The position numbers and the translations under genes are program-made. Below are positions 11,013 through 19,408 of a stretch of DNA of 64,000 nucleotides, in pieces. The stretch comes from JAEUMD01 sp937950105 (lineage in GTDB: Bacteria; Pseudomonadota; Alphaproteobacteria; Rhizobiales; Hyphomicrobiaceae): contig DAISIT010000006.1 in the NCBI GenBank assembly GCA_036821845.1, positions 1-64,000 on the forward strand, in the 5' to 3' direction. A model generated the notes under the pieces. That model did not search any database. It was not told the DNA's origin and saw only the letters and a program-made list of their open reading frames with translations. Numbering within the stretch: the first letter of the stretch is position 1; the number at the start of each line of letters is the position of its first letter.

Positions 11013-11054
11013 GGATGCCGATCGTTAGACGGATTGATGCACGGCAGCCTCGTG

Positions 11055-12365
11055 TCAGGCCGGCCGGTCGCGACCGGCACCGAGGCCGACCACGAAAGCG
11101 ACCGCCGCCATGCCGTAGAGCGCCATGAACCAGAGTTGCCAGATGCCGTAGCTCGAGGACGCGATGGTGGCCGCGCTGGCGACGAAGGCATATCCGTAGG
11201 GCCGCGCTCGCGTGTCGAGGGCGGCGACGATATCCAGTAAGCGCCAGCCGACCAGCAGCAGGAGAAGCGCTCCGACCAGCCCGAGTTCCTGCCACACCTG
11301 CAAGTAGACGTTGTGCTGGTGCGGCGGCGTCAGCCGGTTGCGCCGTTCCGGCGGCGTCTCCGCGACGGTCGCGTAGGTCGTCATGGCGCCGTTACCGAAA
11401 ATCGGCGCGGCGAGCGTGTCGCGTGCGGAATAGTTCCAGATCTCGACGCGATGACGTGCCGAGGCAGGCAACCAGTTTTTGGTGTGTATTCCGGCTGTAT
11501 GAAGTCCTATCGCCAGCGGGATCGGCAACAGGCATGCGGCCACCCAGCCCGCTCGGACAAGATTTGCGGCCGCGTGCGGCCACATTCGGGCCGCCAGCCA
11601 GATCGAGAGCCCGGCTACGAAAGCAGCTTTCGACGTTTCGTGCGGCGAGATCATCACAGCCACACCCGTCATGGTCAGTAGCGCCGCGTTGACAAATCGC
11701 GCGACCGGCGCGGCGATATAGCCGCGAACTCCGATCATGGCCGGCCACAGCAACAGCGTCAGCGGTGCGATGTTGCGCGTCACCGCACTTATATCGATCT
11801 TGATGAGCTGGCCGTTCCTGAACAGATAGGCCTGAGGGGGGCGCATGGTCCCCGGCGCGATGCCGAGCGTGTTGACGACGGTTCGGACGATGAACTGGTC
11901 GGTCGCGATCTCGAATACCGTGTAGGCGCAGGCGACCAGAAGCCCGATTCACAAACCCTCGGCAATGTGCAGCCGCTCGATGCGATCACGCGAGGCGAAA
12001 GCGACCGCGAGGATCGATGTCGCCGCGACGACCGCGAGCGCGATGCCCGATTTCTCGAGTGTGCCCGCCGGGTCGTGCGCCCAGAATGCCGAAAGGCTGG
12101 CATAGCCGATCAGCAGCGCGAGCGGCGCGACCAGCGGCTGTGCCACCGCATGCTGAAGACCACGTCGCCAGGTCGCGCGTGGCGATACCACCAGGACACT
12201 GAGAAGCAGGGCGCCGAGATAGAACGGCGCCGCGCGGGAGGCGATCGCCAGGCCGATGGCAGAAAGCATCAGCACCGTGCCGGGCAGTATGCCGCCGACA
12301 CGGGTTGCCAGCGGCCGGTGCAGACTTTCCGGCTCCGCGTTGAACATCCCCTGGACGCCCTCCAT
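11055..12365 (-). pseudogene. O-antigen ligase-like membrane protein gene, interrupted by one in-frame TGA
   Basis: Read without the stop, this is a 436-codon polytopic membrane protein with the arrangement of the O-antigen ligase/Wzy family (joins or polymerises surface polysaccharide in the inner membrane). A TGA at 11951-11949 interrupts codon 139. Sequence on both sides is in the same frame and reads as membrane protein: HIAEGL, then the stop, then IGLLVACAYTVFEIATDQF. The downstream part carries the family's periplasmic-loop-like segment (RHRVEIWNYSARDTLAAPIFG, then PHQHNVYLQVWQELGLVG). A single C-to-T change of CGA would explain it. It is either a recent pseudogene or a base error. A restart at 11846 (MRPPQAYLF) could make a C-terminal fragment. 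It is divergent from the epimerase gene. Confidence 0.72.
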
Positions 12366-12640
12366 GCCAGGCGCCGTGCCCGGTGCCGGGCGGTGCCACC
12401 GCCGGCTCGTCTCGCTGCTGATTAGATGATTGGGTGAACGGCGTCGAGTCGGGGTTTTCCATTGCCAATTGCGGGCAATCCGGTGCGCCCCGGTATTTCA
12501 CCAGAGAGACGTTGCCAACGGCGCGCGAACCGGGCATTCGCTGTCGACGTGGCGCACCGAACGCAGATTGCGTCGCGACGCTGCCCTGCGCGTGGCGCAT
12601 AGTAATGGTCTGCAAACCCAAGGCCCCGGTGCCGAGCCCG

Positions 12641-13666
12641 ATGACGAGCAAGTCCGACGCCACGATCCTGCTGACCGGCGCCGCCGGGTTCATCGGCATG
12701 CACGTGACCGAGCGCCTGCTCGAAGCCGGGAACCGCGTCGTCGGCGTCGACAACCTCAACACCTATTACGATCCGGCCCTCAAGGACGCGCGTCTTGCGC
12801 GGCTCACCAGATCGCCCGGGTTTTCGTTCGAGCGACTCGACCTCGCCGACCGCGAGGCGACCGCACGACTGTTCGAAACGCTGCGCCCGGCTGTCGTCAT
12901 CCATCTCGCCGCGCAGGCGGGCGTGCGTTATTCGCTGGTCAACCCGGCCGCCTACATCGACTCCAACCTGGTCGCCTTCGGCAACGTGCTCGAAGGCTGC
13001 CGCCAGCATGCGGTCGGCCATCTCGTCTACGCCTCGTCCAGTTCGGTCTACGGCACCAACACCAGGATGCCGTTCGCGGTCACTGATGCCGTCGATCATC
13101 CGGTCAGCCTCTACGCGGCGACCAAGAAGGCCAACGAGCTGATGGCGCATACCTACAGCCATCTGTTCGCGCTCCCGACCACGGGCTTGCGCTTCTTCAC
13201 GGTCTACGGCCCGTGGGGTCGCCCCGACATGGCGCCGATGCTGTTCACCAAGGCGATCCTCGAAGGCCGGCCGATCGAAGTCTTCAACGAGGGCCGCATG
13301 CTGCGCGATTTCACCTACATCGACGACATCGTCGAGGGTGTCGTGCGCGTGGCCGCGCGGCCGCCGAAGGCGAACGCAAACTTCGACCGCTCGGCTCCCG
13401 ATCCGGGCCGCAGCTGGGCGCCCTACCGGATCTACAACATCGGCAACAACCAGCCGGTCGAGCTCGACACGTTCATCACCACGCTCGAGGCCGCTATCGG
13501 ACGCAAGGCGGAGCGCATCCTGAAGCCGATGCAGCCGGGCGACGTACCGGCCACCTTCGCCGACGTCGACGACCTGGCGCACGATGTCGGCTTCAAGCCG
13601 TCGACACCGCTGGCCGAGGGGCTGGCGCGCTTCGTGGCATGGTACAGGGAGTTCTACCGCGTCTGA
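12641..13666 (+). CDS. NAD-dependent epimerase, UDP-glucuronate 4-epimerase type
   Basis: Extended short-chain dehydrogenase of 341 aa that probably interconverts UDP-glucuronate and UDP-galacturonate for surface polysaccharide. The NAD site is GAAGFIG (residues 13-19). The catalytic set is the SSSSVYG strand (about 132-138) and Y158xxxK162. The segment FFTVYGPWGRPDMAP is characteristic of the CapI/LpsL-type UDP-GlcA epimerase branch rather than GalE. Start at 12641 (MTSKSDATILLTG) puts the Rossmann fold at the N-terminus as normal; the frame is open to 12434, but that extension has no match. It is divergent from the broken O-antigen-ligase-like gene, suggesting a remnant polysaccharide locus. 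Confidence 0.88.
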   Translation: MTSKSDATILLTGAAGFIGMHVTERLLEAGNRVVGVDNLNTYYDPALKDARLARLTRSPGFSFERLDLADREATARLFETLRPAVVIHLAAQAGVRYSLVNPAAYIDSNLVAFGNVLEGCRQHAVGHLVYASSSSVYGTNTRMPFAVTDAVDHPVSLYAATKKANELMAHTYSHLFALPTTGLRFFTVYGPWGRPDMAPMLFTKAILEGRPIEVFNEGRMLRDFTYIDDIVEGVVRVAARPPKANANFDRSAPDPGRSWAPYRIYNIGNNQPVELDTFITTLEAAIGRKAERILKPMQPGDVPATFADVDDLAHDVGFKPSTPLAEGLARFVAWYREFYRV

Positions 13667-13738
13667 GTCGGTCGGGCCGGACGAACGTCCGCGCACCACG
13701 AACGACACATGCGCGGCGAGCGCGAGGAGAGCCTTTCG

Positions 13739-14095
13739 ATGCTGCTCAGGTGGTATCTGGCACTGAAGAACCTGCCGAAGCGTCTGGCGATCGCCTCCGG
13801 CCCCGTGCTGCGCCTCGTCGCGGCGCTGCTGCTGCTCACTGCCGTGATAGCGCTGGTGGCGGACTGGGTGCATCAGCGGCCGTGGACCTCGAGCGCCGAC
13901 TATTGGCAGAACCTGTCACCCGCGAGCTACGCCAACGCCGGCAAGCTCGTCTCGCGCGCGCTCGGCGAGTGGGTGTGGAACCCGCTGATCGGCGCGCTGC
14001 TCGCCCTTCCGGCCTACGTGCTGCTCGGCGCACTGGCCCTCGCTCTCGGCTACGCCGGCCGCCGCCGCCGCCGCGTCAACGTCTACGTGAACTGA
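13739..14095 (+). CDS. Small two-span membrane protein, unknown function (118 aa)
   Basis: No recognised family. Two hydrophobic spans are visible, VLRLVAALLLLTAVIALVA and NPLIGALLALPAYVLLGALA, separated by a polar loop rich in Trp and Ser. The end is basic (RRRRRVNVYVN) and likely cytoplasmic. ATG at 13739 is chosen over 13709 because GAGGAG lies 9 nt upstream. It follows the epimerase on the same strand by about 70 nt and may be cotranscribed. Confidence 0.6.
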   Translation: MLLRWYLALKNLPKRLAIASGPVLRLVAALLLLTAVIALVADWVHQRPWTSSADYWQNLSPASYANAGKLVSRALGEWVWNPLIGALLALPAYVLLGALALALGYAGRRRRRVNVYVN

Positions 14096-14131
14096 GACGC
14101 CTGCCTGCCGATCGCACCCACCCTAACCGGA

Positions 14132-14965
14132 TTACTGCGGCGTATCGATCATGTCGCCGATGATGCCGAGCGCCACCAGCAGCACGAGGCCCGTGACAAG
14201 CGCGATCATCAGGCGGGCGTGGCGGCGATTGAGTTCCCGCATTTCCATCTCGTCGACGGAATGCACTTCGGGCGGACCTTCGGAGCGCAGGCCGAGCATC
14301 TTGCGGCGCGCCGAGCGGCGCACGCTGCCGCCATCGACCAGCGCCACGCCGGCGCGGTTCGCGATGCGCTGCGCGATCTCGACGTAGGGGAACGCCGGGT
14401 CCTCGTTGGCCTCGTTGACGTAGCCGAGCCGGATCATGCGGCCGTCCCTGGTCACGACCCGCGCACCCTTCAGCATCATCGGCGCGACGCTACCGCCGTA
14501 AACCTCGCGCCGCATCTCCACGGCCTCGATTTCAGAATAGGGGACCTCGTTGGTTTCGTAGCGCAGCGCGCTCGTCAATCCGCGACCGGCGGGCAACGTC
14601 ATGCGCACCGCCTTGTGGCCGAGATCGACGCGCGCGCGGATCGAACTCAGAACCTCGACCAGCAGCAGGAACATGATGATGGTGAAGGCGATGGCCAGCA
14701 CCGCGAGACCGGGCGTGCCGATCCAGAGCCCGTGTGCGATGCGCGTTACCAGCATCGGCGCGAGACTCACGTAGAACGGCAGCAGCAGCAGAAAGATGAA
14801 GGAGAAGGCGAGACGCCGGCCGCCGCTGGCGCGGTAGCTGATACGGTCGCCGGCCTCGGAACCGGAGGGTGCAGCGGCCAGGGCGGGCATGAGTTCGAAT
14901 GCCGGCCCGGCGAGCGGAGTTGGCGCCGCCATGGAGCTGGCGCCGGCGGTAGCACTGTCGGTCAT
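14132..14965 (-). CDS. Conserved-type membrane protein, unknown function (277 aa)
   Basis: No function assigned. Three hydrophobic spans: FSFIFLLLLPFYVSLAPMLV (about 55-74), a second of about 22 residues (GLAVLAIAFTIIMFLLLVEV), and a C-terminal one (LMIALVTGLVLLVALGIIG). Between spans two and three is a soluble section with repeated beta-like stretches (YSEIEAVEMRREVYGG, GARVVTRDGRMIRLGYV) that resembles membrane PH-like (bPH) domains; this is a fold guess only. The ATG at 14965 has GGGGGA upstream. It is convergent with the small membrane protein gene on its left and divergent from msrA. Confidence 0.6.
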   Translation of the reverse strand: MTDSATAGASSMAAPTPLAGPAFELMPALAAAPSGSEAGDRISYRASGGRRLAFSFIFLLLLPFYVSLAPMLVTRIAHGLWIGTPGLAVLAIAFTIIMFLLLVEVLSSIRARVDLGHKAVRMTLPAGRGLTSALRYETNEVPYSEIEAVEMRREVYGGSVAPMMLKGARVVTRDGRMIRLGYVNEANEDPAFPYVEIAQRIANRAGVALVDGGSVRRSARRKMLGLRSEGPPEVHSVDEMEMRELNRRHARLMIALVTGLVLLVALGIIGDMIDTPQ

Positions 14966-15276
14966 GGTCGTCCCCCATGCGTCGATCGGCGCGGTCTCCC
15001 CCGGAGCCGCTGCCGTGTTGCCGTTCCCTCTCTCCAATGCCACAGGGTGCGATCGACGCTCTCGACGAAGCGCGATGCGCTTCCTTCCCGACCGTTCGCA
15101 CCTCCGGAACGCGCCCGCCACTGCGCCCGGGTGCTGCGGGCAACACGAAAAATCGCGGTCCCGCAAAGCACCCGGAGAACAGCCTCGCGCGAAAGTGAGG
15201 CGTCAACGGGGCGCCGCGCGGCCCAAGCGATCCTATATTGTCGCCAGTCCAGAAACCTCGTGCAACGGTGCCCCCC

Positions 15277-15948
15277 ATGTTCTTCGCGCGCAAGAAGGTG
15301 ACGATGCCCTCCCGCGAAACCGCGCTCGCCGGCCGAGCCAACTCCATCCCGACGGCCGAGCGCCATTACGTCTTCGATCGCCCGCTCGCTCCGCCCTATC
15401 CGGATGGCATGGCGGTGGCGATGTTCGGTCTCGGTTGCTTCTGGGGCGCGGAGCGGAAGTTCTGGCAACTCGGGGCCGACGGTGTCTGGATCACGGCGGT
15501 CGGCTATGCCGGCGGCTTCACGCCGAACCCGACGTACGAGGAAGTCTGCAGCGGCGGGACCGGCCACAACGAGGTGGTGCGCGTCGTCTTCGATCCGGCG
15601 CGGCTCTCCTTCGAATCGCTGCTCAAGACCTTCTGGGAAAGCCACGATCCGACGCAGGGCATGCGTCAGGGCAACGACGTCGGCACGCAGTATCGCTCCG
15701 GCATCTACGTCACCACCGAAGCGCAACGGCGCGCAGCGGAGGCGAGCCGGGACGCCTATCAGGCCGCCATCGGCGCGCGCGGCTACGGCACGATCACGAC
15801 CGAAATCGTCGCCGCACCGGAGTTCTATTTCGCGGAGGATTACCACCAGCAGTATCTGGCCAAGGTTCCACACGGGTACTGCGGGCTCGGCGGCACCGGC
15901 GTCAGTTGCCCGGTCGGCCTCGGTCCTGTCGGCCCGGCGGACCACTGA
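15277..15948 (+). CDS. msrA: Peptide-methionine (S)-S-oxide reductase
   Basis: Reduces methionine-S-sulfoxide in proteins, 223 aa. The catalytic Cys54 sits in GLGCFWGAE. The later blocks GYAGGFTPNPTYEEVCSGGTGHNEVV, FWESHDPTQGMRQGNDVGTQYRSGIY and FYFAEDYHQQYL (described here as signature segments) are all present. The C-terminal GYCGLGGTGVSC holds the recycling cysteines. Start at 15277 (MFFARKKVTMPSRETALAGR) matches the long N-terminus common in Rhizobiales MsrA; an ATG at 15238 is possible but less likely. Single gene, divergent from its left neighbour and followed by repeat copy B. Confidence 0.96.
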   Translation: MFFARKKVTMPSRETALAGRANSIPTAERHYVFDRPLAPPYPDGMAVAMFGLGCFWGAERKFWQLGADGVWITAVGYAGGFTPNPTYEEVCSGGTGHNEVVRVVFDPARLSFESLLKTFWESHDPTQGMRQGNDVGTQYRSGIYVTTEAQRRAAEASRDAYQAAIGARGYGTITTEIVAAPEFYFAEDYHQQYLAKVPHGYCGLGGTGVSCPVGLGPVGPADH

Positions 15949-15964
15949 TCGGAGCGGACGGGCG

Positions 15965-16101
15965 AGAGCGCTATCCGATCAGACGGAACCGCTTTGCGGT
16001 TCACTGATCGGATGGAAGCGCTCCAGCTTCAAACTGCTAGAGCATCTTTATCCGACCGCTGAACCGCCGACGGCGATTCCGTGCGATCGGATGATGCTCT
16101 A
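15965..16101 (+). repeat. 138-bp dispersed repeat, copy B (inverted relative to copy A)
   Basis: Reverse-complement match of 6956-7093, differing at roughly a dozen positions by eye. It keeps both palindromes, including the AACCGC-TTT-type hairpin (GAACCGCTTTGCGGTTC) and the outer GAGCGCT and ATGCTCTA ends. It fills the gap between convergent msrA (ends 15948) and mepA (ends 16109), where its hairpins could end transcription from both sides. Confidence 0.85.
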
Positions 16102-16108
16102 GGACCGC

Positions 16109-17608
16109 TCACTGCGCGTCGGCGGCACCCTCGGCCGCTGCGGCGTCGCCCGATCCTCCCGCCGACGGAGCATCGTCGCCCGCAGGCAGGGAGCCCGTGG
16201 TGCCGGGCAGCCCTTCCGGCGGCAGCGGAGCCTCGGTCCGGACCTCGCCGGAAATGTCGATCATTCGCTTCGACGCCTCGAGGCTGGTCTTGATCAGCTC
16301 CGCCTCGTCACGCTCGCCCTTCCCGGTTCCGGCATCGAGAACCACGCGGCACTCGTCCGGCATGTCGGCGAGCGTCACCGGCGGCTTCGGCGGCGGCGGC
16401 TTGTACCCCGGCGGCGGCGGCGCGGGCGGCCGTGTCAGCGTGGCGAACCAGTCGTCGAGTTCCTTGCCGCACCCGTCCTCGGGCTTGGTCGCGGCCTGTG
16501 GACGGCAGCCGGGCGAACCGGCGGGACAAGCCATGCGGACGTGGAAATGATAGTGGTGGCCGAAGTACGGGCGCACCTTGGCGAGCCACGCCCTGTCGGC
16601 CGGCGGCGCCGTCGCGAACGCGTCGCACATGGCTTTCTTGATCGCCGGATGCACGAGGATTCGCTCGACCTCAGGATAGAGGGCGGCGCGGCGCACGACG
16701 CGCACGTGCTCGTCGGTGAAGACGTTGCGGTCCACGGACGTCGGTCCCGAGATCATCGAGGTCGCCGACAGGGTCTCGCGTTCTTTCTCCGACAGGCGCC
16801 GGTCGGGCATCGGCGTGAACCAGATGTCGGCGTCGAGGCCGATCTGATGGCTCGAGTGACCGGTCAGCATCGGACCGCCGCGCGCTTGCGAGATGTCGCC
16901 GACCAACAGGCCCGGCCAGCCATCCTCGGTCTTCGCCTCCTTCGAGAACTTCTCCAGCATCGCAATGAGCTTCGGATGGCCCCAGTTACGATTGCGCGAC
17001 AGGCGCATGACCTGCCATGCCGGGCCGTCGATCGGCATCGCGGTGGCGCCGGCGAGACAGCCGCGCGAATAGAAGCCGATGGCGCGCGCCGACAGCGGCG
17101 CCGCAGAGCGGGCGGCGCCGAACAGCAGCTTGGCCGGAACGAGTGGCTTGATATTCGGCCGGCGTGTCGGCAGCGGCGGGCGCCCTTCGGCAAGAGCGGC
17201 CTGCCGCTCGAGCCGCTCCAGACGCGCTTCTTCGGCCATGCGCGCCGCCACGCGCGCGGCGACACGGGCCTGACGCCGGGTAGCGGCCTGCTTCAAGGCC
17301 TTCAGGGTCGCGACGGCCTTGCGGCTCTTCACGCTGCGTCGCTCGGCACCCGCGCCCTTCTTCAACTTTGCGTCGATCAGCTCGCCGATTTCGTCGCTGC
17401 CTGCGATCGGGGGCGGTGGCGTCCAGATCTCGCGCAGCGATGCACCGAATGCGGCCACACGCGCCTCGGCGGCAGTTTGAGCCGGCTGCGCTGATGCCGG
17501 CTGCGGCGCATCGGCGCTGTTGGCGAGCGCGCCGGACGCGCACGCCCACGCACAGCACGCGACAACCGCGCGTACCCAACGCAGCGGGCGCCGATTCAGC
17601 AGCCTCAT
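16109..17608 (-). CDS. mepA: Penicillin-insensitive murein endopeptidase, long form (499 aa)
   Basis: Zn-dependent LAS-type endopeptidase that cuts peptide cross-links in periplasmic peptidoglycan. The metal-site motifs are intact: SHQIGLDAD (H254, D261) and HHYHFHVRM (H356). It is far longer than the usual 270-300 residues. A signal peptide (cleavage after ACASGALA) is followed by about 140 extra residues, with an Arg/Ala/Lys-rich, probably helical segment (about 85-140). After the catalytic domain come a proline-rich stretch (PPAPPPPGYKPPPPKPP, about 394-410) and an acidic Gly/Ala-rich tail. Cysteines are more frequent than in enteric MepA. Start at 17608 is chosen because the signal peptide follows at once; the frame is open to 17683. 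It is convergent with msrA across repeat copy B. Confidence 0.9.
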   Translation of the reverse strand: MRLLNRRPLRWVRAVVACCAWACASGALANSADAPQPASAQPAQTAAEARVAAFGASLREIWTPPPPIAGSDEIGELIDAKLKKGAGAERRSVKSRKAVATLKALKQAATRRQARVAARVAARMAEEARLERLERQAALAEGRPPLPTRRPNIKPLVPAKLLFGAARSAAPLSARAIGFYSRGCLAGATAMPIDGPAWQVMRLSRNRNWGHPKLIAMLEKFSKEAKTEDGWPGLLVGDISQARGGPMLTGHSSHQIGLDADIWFTPMPDRRLSEKERETLSATSMISGPTSVDRNVFTDEHVRVVRRAALYPEVERILVHPAIKKAMCDAFATAPPADRAWLAKVRPYFGHHYHFHVRMACPAGSPGCRPQAATKPEDGCGKELDDWFATLTRPPAPPPPGYKPPPPKPPVTLADMPDECRVVLDAGTGKGERDEAELIKTSLEASKRMIDISGEVRTEAPLPPEGLPGTTGSLPAGDDAPSAGGSGDAAAAEGAADAQ

Positions 17609-17727
17609 GCTCGCGTCACCCCGCCTCGATGCCTTGCGGCACGGCCCTCGCCGCGCCTGCTCAGGCTCCACCCGTTGTTTCATGCCTCGATCTTATAGAT
17701 GTATTTGGCGGAAATGGGATAACGCCG

Positions 17728-18549
17728 TCACGCGCCGGAACGTCTGCGGAACGGCAGCGCCAGCGACCACGACAACCGACCCGGTCCATCATGCTGATAT
17801 TCCGGCAATCCGATGGTCATGCCGCGATGGCCGTCGCGCGGCTGCGGCGTGTAGGTGCGGAACAAGCGGTCCCAGATCGACAGGTTGAACCCGTAATTGC
17901 TGTCGTGTTCCGCGCCGTAGACGGAATGGTGCACGCGGTGCATGTCCGGGGTGACGATCGCCAACCGCAGCAGGGCGTCGAGGCGCGGCGGCAGGGCGAC
18001 GTTGGCATGGTTGAACATGGCGAGACCGTTGAGGATGATCTCGAACACCAGCACCGCCTCGGGCGAGGCACCGAGCGCCAGCACGCAGGCGATCTTCCAC
18101 AACATCGACAGGCCGATCTCGACCGGATGAAAGCGGATCGCCGTCGTCACGTCGATGTCGCGGTCGGCATGGTGCATCTGATGCAGGCGCCACAGCACCG
18201 GCACCTTGTGCGCGGCGAGATGCTGGAACCAGATGGCGAAGTCGAGCACGACGACGGCAATCAGAATCTCGACCCACGCCGGCCACGACACCTGATTGAG
18301 CAAGCCCCATCCGTTCTTCTCGGCAATGGCCGCGACCGCCACCGCCGCGAGCGGCACGGCGAAGGCGGCCATGGCGCGGATGACCAGACTGCCGATGACG
18401 ACGATGCTGAGATTGGTCAGCCAGCGCGGGCCTTTCGCCATCGTCAGTTCGCGCTTCGGCAGCATCAGCTCGGCCAAAGCCATGATTGCGAAGACGCCGA
18501 GAAACACCGAAAGGCGGAGTGCGGTTTCACTGATTTCGGGGAGTTGCAT
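17728..18549 (-). CDS. Sterol desaturase/fatty acid hydroxylase family membrane protein
   Basis: Di-iron integral-membrane oxidoreductase of 273 aa. The histidine boxes are visible: HLAAH (H110, H114), HQMHH (H123, H126, H127) and, near the C-terminus, MHRVHHS. Three or four membrane spans precede them. Family members hydroxylate or desaturate lipids; bacterial homologues act on hopanoids, carotenoids or fatty acids, and the substrate here is unknown. Start at 18549 (MQLPEISETALRLS) has only a weak ribosome-binding site (GGATCAGAC). It is divergent from the hydrolase gene to its right, with about 115 nt between. Confidence 0.85.
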   Translation of the reverse strand: MQLPEISETALRLSVFLGVFAIMALAELMLPKRELTMAKGPRWLTNLSIVVIGSLVIRAMAAFAVPLAAVAVAAIAEKNGWGLLNQVSWPAWVEILIAVVVLDFAIWFQHLAAHKVPVLWRLHQMHHADRDIDVTTAIRFHPVEIGLSMLWKIACVLALGASPEAVLVFEIILNGLAMFNHANVALPPRLDALLRLAIVTPDMHRVHHSVYGAEHDSNYGFNLSIWDRLFRTYTPQPRDGHRGMTIGLPEYQHDGPGRLSWSLALPFRRRSGA

Positions 18550-18665
18550 GTCTGATCCGTGACGTGGTTTCGCAAACACTATAAGCACTGCCACGCGCCG
18601 GTGCGTCACAGTCGGGTGATCTGTCGCAGCGCCTGCTGTTACGCTCGAGCCGACGACGAGGACCG

Positions 18666-19325
18666 ATGCCGCACCCCGAGTTCGTGATCGATGCGCCGCC
18701 AGCGTTGCCGCCCGTCGCCCGGCTGTTGCTCGCACACGGCGCGGGCGCGCCGATGACCAGCCCGTTCATGGGTACCATCGCTCAACTGCTCGCCGCGCGC
18801 GGGCTCGAAGTCCTGCGTTTCGAGTTCTCGTACATGGCCGCGCGCCGCGATGGCGGCAAGCGCCGCCCGCCGCCCAAAGCCGAAACGCTGGCCGACGAAT
18901 ACCGGGCGGCAGTTGCTGCAGCAACGGAGCGGCAAGCAGCGCGCCCCTCGACTCCGCTCCTCATCGGCGGCAAGTCGATGGGCGGGCGCGTGGCGAGCCT
19001 CGTCGCCGACGCGTTGCATGACAAAGGCCACATCGCCGGCCTCGTCTGCCTCGGCTATCCGTTTCATCCGACGGCCAAGCCGGAGCAATTGCGTACCGCG
19101 CATCTCCAGACGCTGACGACACCGGCGCTCATCGTGCAGGGCGAGCGCGATCCGTTCGGCTCACGCGACGAAATCGATGGCTACAGCCTCTCGCCGCGCA
19201 TCGCGTTCCACTGGGCCGGCGACGGCGATCACGACCTCGGTCCACGCGGCGGCAAGGGCTTCACGCGGCGTGGCAACCTCGAAGCCGCCGCCGACGCCAT
19301 CGCCACCTTTGCCGCAGCTCTCTGA
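18666..19325 (+). CDS. Alpha/beta hydrolase, KANL3/Tex30-like
   Basis: Small alpha/beta hydrolase, 219 aa. The opening ARLLLAHGAGAPMTSPFM supplies the oxyanion region. The nucleophile elbow is GGKSMGGR (about residues 99-106), with the likely acid in QGERDPFG and the histidine in GDGDHDL. The form of the elbow and the short length point to the KANL3/Tex30-type (dienelactone-hydrolase-like) group, whose bacterial substrates are not known. ATG at 18666 has GAGGA 3-4 nt upstream. It may be cotranscribed with the MgtC/DUF4010 gene 83 nt downstream. Confidence 0.82.
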   Translation: MPHPEFVIDAPPALPPVARLLLAHGAGAPMTSPFMGTIAQLLAARGLEVLRFEFSYMAARRDGGKRRPPPKAETLADEYRAAVAAATERQAARPSTPLLIGGKSMGGRVASLVADALHDKGHIAGLVCLGYPFHPTAKPEQLRTAHLQTLTTPALIVQGERDPFGSRDEIDGYSLSPRIAFHWAGDGDHDLGPRGGKGFTRRGNLEAAADAIATFAAAL

Positions 19326-19408
19326 GCAAGCGCATCAGGATCAAGCGAGTGAGGCGCCGCGTTGGGTTATCATCGCGGTGCGGATCCAAAACCGGAAAGC
19401 GGCAGCCC

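Noticed and set aside
11949..11951. Selenocysteine reading of the in-frame TGA in the O-antigen ligase-like gene
   Set aside because: No SECIS-like hairpin seen just after it, the residue falls at a membrane-span edge, and no selenoprotein is known in this family.
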